A stretch of 15,249 bases of DNA from CAYVQU01 sp964453155 (GTDB lineage: Bacteria; Chloroflexota; Anaerolineae; Anaerolineales; UBA11858), in NCBI GenBank assembly GCA_964453155.1, contig CAYVQU010000127.1, positions 1 through 15,249 on the forward strand, given 5' to 3'. The translations under genes were made by a program, and so were the position numbers. The stretch's first letter is position 1. Each line of letters begins with the position of its first letter. The notes under the pieces are model-generated. The model made no database searches. It was not told the DNA's origin and saw nothing but the letters and a program-made list of their open reading frames with translations. Below, piece by piece: positions 1-6,901 of the stretch.

Positions 1-5
1 GCTCC

Positions 6-569
6 CTACAAGAACACCGCAAAAACAATAACAGCAATAAGATAAGCTCCCAACCCTGGCACGCTGGTTCCTTTTGCCTGGGTTTGTACAGTAGTCCAGA
101 TTTTGAGTCCCGCCTGTCTTCCGAAATAGTCCAAGGCCAAGCCAACATGCCAGATCAGGATACCCAAACCAATGCTGAACAGCATCTCCCATTCCGGAAA
201 CCAGATCAACAAATATAACCCCGCGAGAGAATCAGCAGCCCCCAACCAACCCAACTCCCACAACCCATAAAGAATCAGCCACCCAATCAACAGAGGATAC
301 ACTTCGGGAAAATATATTAGCCCAAATGCTACCCCAACTACAGCAATAATTCGCCAGCGGGTTAATATATGGGTAGCCATTAAAGAGGTTCCCAGTAGGA
401 TTGCAATCACCCAATCTCCCAATAAAACCAGATAGACCAATCCCAATAACAAAGGAATCCAAGAAAACCAGCGCGGTATCTCCCGGTCCCGAAAATCCCA
501 CATCGTCTCAATAAATAACCAGGAAAACAACAAAGGGATAACGGTGTGTTGTGTTGGGGTTAGCATCAT
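6..569 (-). CDS. tadV: Prepilin peptidase, A24 family (TadV/CpaA-like)
   Basis: Predicted integral-membrane aspartic peptidase of about 187 aa that would remove the leader from Flp prepilins and the TadE/TadG pseudopilins. Seen: almost wholly hydrophobic with several membrane spans. The first catalytic motif is D25-F-R-D-R-E-I-P32, the Asp lying seven residues before Pro as in CpaA/TadV. The second is G110-A-A-D113. The C-terminus has a PGLGAYL stretch like the family's final Pro-rich turn and helix. The second motif is normally GxGD, often followed by a Lys; here it is GAAD followed by Ser-Leu, so this is a divergent member. The start is taken at the ATG 4 nt after the upstream stop (tandem ATGs at 569 and 566). 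In-frame starts at 608 and 587 would overlap the upstream gene. It is the last gene of the run inside the window; the TAG ends at base 6. Confidence 0.82.
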   Translation of the reverse strand: MMLTPTQHTVIPLLFSWLFIETMWDFRDREIPRWFSWIPLLLGLVYLVLLGDWVIAILLGTSLMATHILTRWRIIAVVGVAFGLIYFPEVYPLLIGWLILYGLWELGWLGAADSLAGLYLLIWFPEWEMLFSIGLGILIWHVGLALDYFGRQAGLKIWTTVQTQAKGTSVPGLGAYLIAVIVFAVFL

Positions 570-573
570 AATC

Positions 574-1719
574 TCACGGCAATCCATGGACCGGATACCA
601 GGACACATACCAGGTCACTGCAACACTTTGGGCCGTCCAGCCTAGACTGTCTACCGTCTCAGCCCAGGCCGACCATTGGCCTTCAGTGTCAACACCAAAA
701 TATTCTGCACTCGCTCGATTGGCATTCAAGATGAAAGGATTGTTGTCTTCCAAATCATAGGTCGTGCTAGTCCCATCAGGTTTCTCGACCCGAATATAAA
801 CTGAGTAGGGTGGTGTTCCACCAGTCACCGATCCCCGCAAGATTTGCGTAGGCTGTTCGAGCGCGGGAGCCATGTAGAGCAAGGCGCCATAGTCGGCTTG
901 CAAATCAACCATCAAGGGCTCTGGTGTTTGAGTGGGGGTTCCGGTGGGTGTCCCTGGTACCGGTGTTGGTGAAGCCGTGGGGGTTCTGGTCGGAGTGCGG
1001 GTTGGCGTCCCAATCGGGGTCTGGGTCGCGGTAATCGGAGTAGGTGTCGCGGCAATATCTGTAGGATTGGGTCCAGGGGTACGGGTTGCTGGCGGGCGGG
1101 TCGGTGTTGGCGGTGGCCCAGAACCACAGCAATTGGTACGGGCAGAATTACCAACTCGCTGGCACCCCGTCAAGACATCCTGGTATCCCCACAAAACATA
1201 GCAGGTGGACCAATGCCCTTCCGTGCATTCTCGCACCCGCACCCGTTCTTCATGGCAAACTTGCCTGTTCTCACAAACCCGTTCATACCAACAATAGTAG
1301 TTGCCATAACACACTAACTGGTCATAACAAACCTGTTCCCACTCACAGACATACTCCCATTGCCAGACCCAGCTACATTCCTCATCGATCCAACAAGAAA
1401 CCCACTGCCAAATCTCTTGCCGAACATAGGAGCCTTCACAATCGCCCTGATCGTAGAAGGCCTCACAGCCCCCATTGCAGCCCACACTCTGGCGATCCCA
1501 TTTAGCTGCACAGCCCCAGGAACGCATATCACAACCAGAGACGATATCGATCACAGTACTGCCCAGACAGCAATTGCTGGCGCAATACTGGCTGCCAGAA
1601 CCGCACCCGGCAAACACGACACAACCCGTCGAGAAGAACTGCCAGACCAGCGTAATTGCGAACACGGTCAATACGCTGCCAAGAATCAACCAGAAACGTG
1701 TAGGTTTACGCTTCTTCAT
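574..1719 (-). CDS. Exported cysteine/tryptophan-rich protein with hexad Cys repeat, Thr-Pro stalk and Ig-like C-terminus
   Basis: Family not recognised; 381 aa. Seen: basic N-terminus (KKRK) and one hydrophobic helix at about 9-29. A domain at 33-198 has 23 Cys and many Trp/Tyr/Glu. Within it Cys 125, 131, 137, 143, 149 and 155 fall at exact six-residue spacing, mostly preceded by Val (VC-x4 units), and 109/115 show the same spacing. Residues 203-268 form a Thr/Pro linker with TPT and RTP units. Residues 270-381 are Cys-free and look like a beta-sandwich (GGTPPYSVYI near 300, then WSAW), resembling PKD/Ig-like modules. The Cys-dense part probably lies outside the cell, disulphide-bonded or metal-binding. 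C33 or C39 could be lipidated, but neither fits the lipobox well. The start is the ATG forming an ATGA overlap with the 698-aa lipoprotein gene. Its place inside the tad operon suggests a pilus-associated surface role; this is inference. Confidence 0.85.
   Translation of the reverse strand: MKKRKPTRFWLILGSVLTVFAITLVWQFFSTGCVVFAGCGSGSQYCASNCCLGSTVIDIVSGCDMRSWGCAAKWDRQSVGCNGGCEAFYDQGDCEGSYVRQEIWQWVSCWIDEECSWVWQWEYVCEWEQVCYDQLVCYGNYYCWYERVCENRQVCHEERVRVRECTEGHWSTCYVLWGYQDVLTGCQRVGNSARTNCCGSGPPPTPTRPPATRTPGPNPTDIAATPTPITATQTPIGTPTRTPTRTPTASPTPVPGTPTGTPTQTPEPLMVDLQADYGALLYMAPALEQPTQILRGSVTGGTPPYSVYIRVEKPDGTSTTYDLEDNNPFILNANRASAEYFGVDTEGQWSAWAETVDSLGWTAQSVAVTWYVSWYPVHGLP
925..1120 (-). repeat. Degenerate coding repeat for the Thr-Pro linker
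   Basis: On the plus strand this reads as imperfect GTGGGGGTT / GTCGGAGTGCGG-type short units, which encode the alternating Thr-Pro stalk of the Cys/Trp-rich protein. The repeats are low-complexity and prone to length variation. They create long spurious open frames on the opposite strand. Confidence 0.6.
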
Positions 1720-3812
1720 GGCAACAATTCCCCTGGACATATTTCCAGAACGCTTCCCTGAGGATTAAAGACCCAGCCGTAGACCAGGTCGGTCGAGAAT
1801 TTGCCACCCGATATCAATTCGTTACTTTCCCAACCCAGTTCTTCTTCGATGAGTAGGCCGATTTCGCAGGGAATATTGAAGAAACCGGACACCTGGTCGT
1901 GATAACAGCGTTCCCAGGCCACACCGTCCGATTCCACAAATCCGTCGCTGATGAAGATCTCGAAGAACTGGCCGGAGATATGCATGATTTCAAGGACATC
2001 TTGACGATCAAAGAGTCCGCCCACAAATGAGACATAATTCTGCTGTCCCAGGCGTTCGGTGGTTACCCCGGTAGCCATCCAGATGGTTTGTAACTGCCCT
2101 TCGCGACCAAAATAGTAGAGCTGCACCAGGTCGATTTCATAAAAGCTGTTTGGACTGCTACCTCGAGCTTTCAAGGCGCTGGTTTCTCCTGAAGAAATCC
2201 CATAAAAGACGAGTTCCGGTGGATTATCCCCATTGTCTCGATATTGGATACCGCGTTGATCTTCTGGAACCGATTTTCCCAAAACGCGTTCAATGTCTAC
2301 GAAATCCTGGCAAGGTTCCACCACAGGCAATTCAGCAATCCCCGCCACAAGTGGCGCTGTCTCCCAATTGGCGATCCGGGCCAACGCGGCAGTATAAGAT
2401 TCATAGGTGATTTCAGCATCATCCGGCAGAATCAGCTTGAAGTCATAGGTTTCGCCCTGTTCGTCGGATAGACAATCTGGAAAAAAACCGTCTTCAGCGT
2501 CCAGATCATCAGTCAGGGGAAAGGCACAGCCCAGGAAAATTTCGATAGACTCTCCGGGCAATATTTCCATGTCACTGCCCAGCCAGGTACCCAGGGTGAC
2601 GTTTTCCCCAGGCTGGAGTACCAGCGGGGTTTGAGCTAGAATTTTCTTAAACGCCGGATTCAGATGGGGATAATATCCATTGCTGCTGAAGGCCAGCCCA
2701 GCTTTGAAGAAGGGGGTGAAGTTGATCACGTTGGCAAAATCATCTTGGGGCATATCGCCAATCATCAGATGACCAATCTCGGGTAGCAGGAACCGGGGTT
2801 CGTTAGCGTGGTTGGTAATCTCGAATCCCAAGAAAATGGCCGATTCTGCTGTATCGAAAAGACCAGAGCGATCCCTGATCTCTGGAATGGTTTCTACCGG
2901 TGCAGAAAGAAGTCGCTCCAGGCGCACTTCGACCCCGCCGTGGGTGATCGATGCCTGGGAAGTGATGTTCAAACCCAAAGCCTGGTCGGTATTGAAGTCA
3001 ACCGGTTCACCATCGCCAAAATCGATATCAACAATGGTCATATAGCGTTGAGTAGGTGAACCATAACATATCATGCCCTTTGGGTACTCTCTGTAATGCG
3101 TGTTCGGGCAGGCAAAGAGCCATTGGATGGTATCAATAGCATCGAGATGAAAATCGTCCAACCCTACCCGCAAGAAGCGTTGTTTGGTTTCACCTATAGA
3201 GACAACCGGATCACCAATACCTGGACTCAACACCATCCCATCCGGGGTGATTGTGTGATAATTGGCCAGCCGGACGACTTCAAACTGCTCCCCGCCAACA
3301 TCCCCAAAGACCATCAAAGACCAGGGGGAACTTTCAATCAAATCAATATCCGTGGTATTGGTCAGGGTATAGGCCATCTCTACGATCACCTTTTTATCCC
3401 ACAACGCCGGTTGGTCCAGATAGGTTTCCACAAATACAACTTCCCGATCCAGGATACGGATTTCATCGATGACAATCTCCAACCCCTGGCTATTGTGCGA
3501 AACCAGGATGTCATCACGTTCAAACACCAAACCGCTTTGGTGTGAGTCACTCAACTGAATAGGCGTCACTGTCTTTGAAGCGGTGATGGTTTCAAGATTG
3601 GATGTGGCCGTAACGGTCAAGGTTTGCGTTGGCTTAGAGATGGTTGTTTGTGTATCTGTCGAAAGCAGGTTCGGGTTAACGATCGCGGTACTGGTCATTC
3701 GGGGAGGGGGTTGGGCTGGCGTATTTACAGATCGACAGCCCACCAAGAAAATGCTCACCAGGAATAATGCAACCCAACCGAAATATCTGTACTTTTTATG
3801 ATGTGTGTTCAT
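1716..3812 (-). CDS. Large lipoprotein of unknown function, 698 aa
   Basis: Not recognised by name. Seen: N-terminal basic stretch and hydrophobic helix ending in a good lipobox, L23-V-G-C26, so it is a predicted lipoprotein. A Thr/Ser/Pro-rich tether covers about 27-90. Two regions follow that look like beta-rich Ig-type modules, at about 95-230 (starting VLVSHNSQGLEIVIDEIRI-like text) and 285-440. Both have the pattern 'effect on a loop, then F/Y-x-E-x-x-N-T/H', reminiscent of DUF4352-type domains; that is a weak resemblance only. The last ~190 residues form an acidic domain with aromatic residues and few Cys. A strong Shine-Dalgarno (GGGAGGG) lies 3 nt before the ATG. It starts 9 nt after the SH3b gene and its TGA overlaps the next ATG (ATGA). 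It probably sits on the outer face of the cytoplasmic membrane beside the pilus. Confidence 0.85.
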   Translation of the reverse strand: MNTHHKKYRYFGWVALFLVSIFLVGCRSVNTPAQPPPRMTSTAIVNPNLLSTDTQTTISKPTQTLTVTATSNLETITASKTVTPIQLSDSHQSGLVFERDDILVSHNSQGLEIVIDEIRILDREVVFVETYLDQPALWDKKVIVEMAYTLTNTTDIDLIESSPWSLMVFGDVGGEQFEVVRLANYHTITPDGMVLSPGIGDPVVSIGETKQRFLRVGLDDFHLDAIDTIQWLFACPNTHYREYPKGMICYGSPTQRYMTIVDIDFGDGEPVDFNTDQALGLNITSQASITHGGVEVRLERLLSAPVETIPEIRDRSGLFDTAESAIFLGFEITNHANEPRFLLPEIGHLMIGDMPQDDFANVINFTPFFKAGLAFSSNGYYPHLNPAFKKILAQTPLVLQPGENVTLGTWLGSDMEILPGESIEIFLGCAFPLTDDLDAEDGFFPDCLSDEQGETYDFKLILPDDAEITYESYTAALARIANWETAPLVAGIAELPVVEPCQDFVDIERVLGKSVPEDQRGIQYRDNGDNPPELVFYGISSGETSALKARGSSPNSFYEIDLVQLYYFGREGQLQTIWMATGVTTERLGQQNYVSFVGGLFDRQDVLEIMHISGQFFEIFISDGFVESDGVAWERCYHDQVSGFFNIPCEIGLLIEEELGWESNELISGGKFSTDLVYGWVFNPQGSVLEICPGELLP

Positions 3813-3821
3813 AGACCCTCC

Positions 3822-4559
3822 CTAAGGTTCAAACGGAGTCAACAAGGTTTTGGCCATCCAACCCTCGATCTCATCCAGGGTGCGGACTTTTAACCAGACA
3901 TAATCGCCTGATTGAACGCTTTCGCCCAATAAGACCAAAGGGGACCCATGTCCCAGCCAGGTTAAGGCTTTGCCTTGTGGATCGGCACGCAGGTAAGTGC
4001 CAGTTTCAACATTCACCCTGGCCAGGTCACCAAATGGGATTGGGTAGAGAAGGCTTTCAGCCATCCAGCCATTCGTACACCCACTCCGGTAACAGATCAT
4101 CACCCACAGCCAGGTGTGTCCAGCGGCCTTTTCAGTTTGGGATAACCATTCAACTACGCTGCCGTTTTCCAGTTGGACCAGGATGCGGCCATTCGGCGTT
4201 TCCCGGATATTGCCACCATCGAAATCGGGTGCCCAGACCAGATACGTTGGACGGGGTGTCACTGTAAAGGTGGGGGTTGGCGAGGCCGTCTGGGTGGGAG
4301 TATCCGTGGGAATGGGTGACGGCGTATGGGTGGGCATCTCGGTTGCTGTCGCGGTGGGTTGGACCGTAGCAGTTAGTGTCGGTGTGCTGGATGCCGTTGC
4401 AGTGACCAGAGATTCCAGGGTGATCGTGCTTTGGACCACAGCAAAGGCAGCTTGTTCGGGCCGGGTCAGAAACAGGCCAGCTACCAACCCGAAGACCAGG
4501 CCAGTCAAGAGTAATAGGCCGCGATGATCTAGGAAGAAGTGCCTTTCAATAGGCTTCAT
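3822..4559 (-). CDS. Membrane-anchored double SH3b-domain protein with Thr-Pro linker
   Basis: 245 aa. Seen: basic N-terminus and one membrane span at about 13-31. A Thr/Ser/Pro-rich linker at about 54-105 has TPTQTASPTPT-like repeats. Two bacterial SH3-like modules follow at about 106-173 and 179-241. Each has the signature N-x-R-x-x-P-N/Q-G ... G-x-x-V/L ... WLWV/VWLKV ... GWM ending (GNIRETPNG / GTYLRADPQG, and NGWMAESLL / EGWMAKTLL). Family knowledge: SH3b domains often bind peptidoglycan or cell-wall peptides, so this may anchor something to the wall. The start is the ATG preceded by AAGGA 8 nt upstream, which overlaps the 224-aa gene's end by 14 nt. A longer in-frame start at 4595 lies deeper inside that gene and is less likely. 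Confidence 0.85.
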   Translation of the reverse strand: MKPIERHFFLDHRGLLLLTGLVFGLVAGLFLTRPEQAAFAVVQSTITLESLVTATASSTPTLTATVQPTATATEMPTHTPSPIPTDTPTQTASPTPTFTVTPRPTYLVWAPDFDGGNIRETPNGRILVQLENGSVVEWLSQTEKAAGHTWLWVMICYRSGCTNGWMAESLLYPIPFGDLARVNVETGTYLRADPQGKALTWLGHGSPLVLLGESVQSGDYVWLKVRTLDEIEGWMAKTLLTPFEP

Positions 4560-5220
4560 GGAGAAAATCCTTATGCTGAATCCGAGGGCTCTCAACCGGA
4601 CGTAATTCAGGGGGCAAAGCTAGCATCACGTGCCAGAACAGAAATCGATACAGGGGATAATTCTTGGAAGGATAGGAACCTGCGATCAACTGGTTGCTGC
4701 CCACCCAGGCCTGCTGGTCGATCTGTTCGGCAATCCGGCAGAAGGTCGTATCGCAAAAAGACCAGTCAACGTGATCGGCAAAGACATGCGACCCTTGCAA
4801 GAAAACATAGACATGGGTGCCTGGCTGGTAGATGCGCAAAGCCATTGCCTGATCGTAATAATCGGGTCCGGTGGGTAGATATTCCTGGTTCCAGAGCACT
4901 GTACCTACTGCTACCCACAGGGACACTACTCTCCCCAGATCCCAGAAGGTCACTTCGACCAGATCGAAACTACTCCGCATCCAGGGGATGGTGCAGGTGG
5001 CGGTCACCAGGCCATAAAAACCCCAAATCGGTTGCTTGCCGCGATCATCAAACTGCATCTTCCCAGCGGGAACGTCTTCGGATGAAACCGTAATACCCGC
5101 CCAGTTCTGACAAAGTTTCAAAGGAATCCTTTCGCCGGGGGTTATTTCCTGCGCTTGAACTGGATTTGCCAGGAATAGGCTTTGTAAAAAAATCAGGCCC
5201 AATAAAAAATATCGTTTCAT
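4546..5220 (-). CDS. Secreted protein of unknown function, 224 aa
   Basis: Not recognised. Seen: classical signal peptide (MKRYFLLGLIFLQSLF) with a likely cleavage site at V-Q-A-Q-E, about residue 24. The mature part is about 200 residues, beta-rich in appearance, aromatic-rich (many Trp/Tyr/Phe), with four Cys (KLC, ATC, SFC, TFC) that could form two disulphides. There is no second membrane span and no lipobox, so it is predicted to be released or held by partners. It lies 6 nt after the TadG-like stop and overlaps the SH3b gene by 14 nt, so it belongs to the operon. Its position suggests a pilus- or surface-associated part. The last ~40 residues (PPELRPVESPRIQH) are more polar and may be disordered. 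Confidence 0.8.
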   Translation of the reverse strand: MKRYFLLGLIFLQSLFLANPVQAQEITPGERIPLKLCQNWAGITVSSEDVPAGKMQFDDRGKQPIWGFYGLVTATCTIPWMRSSFDLVEVTFWDLGRVVSLWVAVGTVLWNQEYLPTGPDYYDQAMALRIYQPGTHVYVFLQGSHVFADHVDWSFCDTTFCRIAEQIDQQAWVGSNQLIAGSYPSKNYPLYRFLFWHVMLALPPELRPVESPRIQHKDFLHEAY

Positions 5221-5226
5221 CGGAAC

Positions 5227-5868
5227 CTACGGCGCGCACACGTTTTCAGGTTGGGCGACGGCTGCAGATGCAAAGGCATGCACTGGAACGGTAGGCCGCC
5301 CGACCAAAGAGAGTAAGAAAGTGGACACCGGAAAGGAGAAATACACCCCGACTGCCGGTTCATCACTGGACCAATTTCCCAAACCGCTCCCCAACCGAAT
5401 GGGGCGGGGTGGATAATCGCTCATGGTGCCACCGTCGACACCTTCGATAACGCGTACATCGAAGGTGTATGTCTCCAACTCTCGGTACGTTGCCGCTGCG
5501 TTGACATACTGAACCGCAACATTTTGAGCGACGGTGGTTTTCAAGAGAACCGGAGCAGGACCGTCGCAATCGCCGCTGGCAACCGTGACACCGGACCAAT
5601 CGCGCCCTATCGAAACCCCGGCCAGAGCCGCCTGCTGCGCTACCTGGTAACCCCAATTCCGAGCTTCAAAGAGCATATAAACGTCCACCAGAGCGGTTGT
5701 TATTGAGATAAAGATCAACAAGACGAGTAAGGCAAGAATGGTGATCTGGCCACGCTCGTATTTTGCTGGGGTGCTAGGGTGTCCGGATGATGGGGAGCAG
5801 GTTCCCATTTTTCCGCACTCCCACTCTCCCCTCCCCCCCTGCTCCCTTTCACTCTTGCTCAACATCAT
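5227..5868 (-). CDS. tadG: TadG-like pilus assembly protein (TadE/G-like N-terminal domain)
   Basis: 213 aa. Seen: after a leader of about 40 residues comes E38-R-G-Q41-ITILALLVLL, a long hydrophobic helix, then VDVYMLFEAR and QVAQQAALAG near 76-84. This matches the TadE/TadG-like N-terminal signature (RGQ, hydrophobic helix, D, AA.AALAG). The rest is an extracytoplasmic domain of about 120 residues ending in VHAFASAAVAQPENVCAP. Family role: minor pilin-like component needed for Tad pilus assembly, probably cut at Gly40. The ATG overlaps the TadE-like stop as ATGA. Odd: residues 8-35 are encoded by a G-rich tract containing an inverted repeat (separate entry), giving an unusual Gly/Ser/Pro/Cys leader that would be lost on processing. 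Confidence 0.82.
   Translation of the reverse strand: MMLSKSEREQGGRGEWECGKMGTCSPSSGHPSTPAKYERGQITILALLVLLIFISITTALVDVYMLFEARNWGYQVAQQAALAGVSIGRDWSGVTVASGDCDGPAPVLLKTTVAQNVAVQYVNAAATYRELETYTFDVRVIEGVDGGTMSDYPPRPIRLGSGLGNWSSDEPAVGVYFSFPVSTFLLSLVGRPTVPVHAFASAAVAQPENVCAP
5793..5846. repeat. G-rich inverted repeat inside the TadG-like leader
   Basis: Plus-strand arms GGGAGCAGG (5793-5801) and CCTGCTCCC (5838-5846) are exact reverse complements separated by 36 nt. The interior is made of ACTCCC / CTCTCCCC units. The tract is in frame and open, so the gene reads straight through it. It resembles the short GGGGAG/CTCCCC intergenic repeats common in some Chloroflexota and cyanobacterial genomes; that comparison is from memory. 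Confidence 0.6.
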
Positions 5869-6494
5869 GGATATCGCTCCACCAGACTGCGGTGGGAAAC
5901 CCGGATGGTGATAGGGATGCCGCCAATAATAGGAATATCAGGAGTGTAGGTCACGGTCGATTGCAGTCGAAAGGGGGACCCAAAAGCTAAAGCATTGAGC
6001 GCCGCCGGTGTGATCTCGGCCCCGTTATCGTTGTAGATTTTGACGATGGGCGCGCTGACCGACCCGCCACCCAGAACATTTGTGTTTAGAGACGATTGGA
6101 TCGCACTCATTGCCCAACCCCAATTTTCTGGTTCCAGGCTCAATCCCCGGGCCGCGATGAAGGTGCCACTTTCCAAAGACTGACGAATGTCTACACCCCG
6201 CGATAATTCGATTCCGCCAAATACCAGCGGAATCAGAATCAGCAAGGCCAGCAGGAGTTCGAGCACGCTCTGACCGCGTTCAAGTTGGGTTCCTTTAGGA
6301 GTGGACTCCGCGCGCGTTTGTTGGTTAGCAGGCTGCGTTGGGCAATGTTTTTGATGGTCATTCGTCAGTCCAATTTTGGGAGCAAAACGCCGAACAAGCC
6401 ATTTCAGCAATTCAATTAGCCCGTGTAGTATCAGCGCGACCAATCCCCAAAATACCAGACTAACAACTAAGGAACTAAGAGCCAAGATCCACAT
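5865..6494 (-). CDS. tadE: TadE-like pseudopilin with extra N-terminal membrane segment
   Basis: 209 aa. Seen: a first hydrophobic segment at about 3-35 ends in a basic patch (KWLVRRFAPK). A polar linker covers about 41-70. Then R73-G74-Q75-S-V-L-E79-L and a second hydrophobic helix to about 97 match the TadE signature (Gly before the cut, Glu at +5), followed by GIELSRGVDIRQSLESGTFIAARG. The remaining ~90 residues are an outside domain. Family role: minor pilin of the Tad apparatus, processed by the prepilin peptidase. Odd: the leader is 74 residues with its own span, far longer than usual, and there is no start codon near the TadE core that would remove it. The start overlaps the end of flp2 by 20 nt with a GGAA 8-9 nt upstream. 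Confidence 0.8.
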   Translation of the reverse strand: MWILALSSLVVSLVFWGLVALILHGLIELLKWLVRRFAPKIGLTNDHQKHCPTQPANQQTRAESTPKGTQLERGQSVLELLLALLILIPLVFGGIELSRGVDIRQSLESGTFIAARGLSLEPENWGWAMSAIQSSLNTNVLGGGSVSAPIVKIYNDNGAEITPAALNALAFGSPFRLQSTVTYTPDIPIIGGIPITIRVSHRSLVERYP

Positions 6495-6627
6495 TGATTG
6501 CTTCCAGTTTCAGGGCAATGGATTGGGCTACGGCATACAGGGCAGTGCCCAAGACTGCAACCACAATCGCGCCAACGATGATGTATTCCAGGGCAGCTTC
6601 GCCCCGGTGGTGTTCAGATCGCAACAT
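6475..6627 (-). CDS. flp: Flp-type pilin, second copy
   Basis: Small prepilin of 50 aa. Seen: leader MLRSEHHRG, then the Flp cut-site motif G9|E10-A-A-L-E14-Y15, a hydrophobic helix (IIVGAIVVAVLGTALYAVAQ) and a short polar tail ending in DLGS. The mature form would be about 41 aa. The Gly before the cut and the Glu-Tyr at +5/+6 are diagnostic of Flp/TadF-type pilins. The start is set by alignment with the first pilin, which shares the MLR..EHRGE leader. An in-frame GTG at 6702 would add an unrelated 25-residue stretch read through the intergenic hairpins and is unlikely. No clear Shine-Dalgarno is seen, unlike the first pilin, which suggests lower translation. It lies 81 nt downstream of flp1. 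Confidence 0.85.
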   Translation of the reverse strand: MLRSEHHRGEAALEYIIVGAIVVAVLGTALYAVAQSIALKLEAINVDLGS

Positions 6628-6652
6628 AATTTCACGAAGAAAATGAGATATT

Positions 6653-6672
6653 GGGGGCAGTTGCCTGCCCCC
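6653..6672 (-). other. Very stable GC hairpin with GCAA tetraloop between the two pilin genes
   Basis: In the transcribed (minus) sense the sequence is an 8-bp perfect stem GGGGGCAG / CTGCCCCC closed by GCAA, a GNRA tetraloop. It is followed by only loosely U-rich sequence, with no clean U-run, so it is not a typical intrinsic terminator. Likely roles are 3' stabilisation of the flp1 message, RNA processing, or partial attenuation that lowers flp2 and downstream genes. Confidence 0.6.
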
Positions 6673-6684
6673 GATTGATATAGG

Positions 6685-6703
6685 CGTGGCCGCTGGGACC
6701 ACG
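6685..6703 (-). other. Second hairpin just after the flp1 stop
   Basis: In the transcribed sense, CGTGGTC pairs with GGCCACG (7 bp including one G-U) around a CCAGC loop. It sits 5 nt after the flp1 stop codon and 12 nt before the GCAA hairpin, giving two tandem stems in the 81-nt pilin-pilin gap. Confidence 0.45.
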
Positions 6704-6708
6704 ATCGG

Positions 6709-6882
6709 CTAAGGACTCGCCGGCACATTGATGCCGGAGATCCAATTCGCCACGTTACTGCCTTCATCGCTAGCCGACTGGACGATCGACCAGATCGCGA
6801 CGCCGAGTACGGCCAGGGCAATGGCGCCCATGACGATGTACTCCAGCATCGATTCACCGCGGTGTTCGGCCTTTCGAAGCAT
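6709..6882 (-). CDS. flp: Flp-type major pilin candidate, first copy
   Basis: Prepilin of 57 aa. Seen: leader MLRKAEHRG, then G9|E10-S-M-L-E14-Y15, a hydrophobic helix (IVMGAIALAVLGVAIWSIVQ) and a polar tail with Ser/Asn/Asp ending in PASP. The mature pilin would be about 48 aa. The start is the ATG at 6882: GGAGG of the ribosome site ends 8 nt upstream, and the leader then matches that of the second pilin. The GTG and ATG at 6891 and 6888 are too close to the site. The AAAGGAGGTGAT element is a near-perfect complement of the 16S 3' end, much stronger than any other in the window, as expected for an abundant pilus subunit. It follows tadC after a 111-nt gap. Confidence 0.9.
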   Translation of the reverse strand: MLRKAEHRGESMLEYIVMGAIALAVLGVAIWSIVQSASDEGSNVANWISGINVPASP

Positions 6883-6885
6883 ACG

Positions 6886-6897
6886 CATCACCTCCTT
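6886..6897 (-). promoter_or_regulatory. Near-perfect Shine-Dalgarno for flp1
   Basis: The transcribed-sense AAAGGAGGTGAT (about 6897-6886) matches the consensus anti-16S pairing over 11 nt. The spacing from GGAGG to the ATG at 6882 is 8 nt. It decides the start and implies strong translation of the first pilin. Confidence 0.75.
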
Positions 6898-6901
6898 TCA
6901 A

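Noticed and set aside
932..1201. Plus-strand open frame of Val/Gly repeats opposite the Thr-Pro linker
   Set aside because: It is the mirror of the low-complexity linker of the minus-strand gene, with no ribosome site and no protein-like composition.
3096..3545. Plus-strand 149-codon open frame opposite the 698-aa lipoprotein
   Set aside because: It lies wholly inside a well-supported gene, lacks a ribosome site and has no recognisable features.
6628..6702. Longer start (GTG 6702) for the second pilin
   Set aside because: The extra residues are read through the intergenic hairpins, and the leader starting at 6627 matches that of the first pilin.
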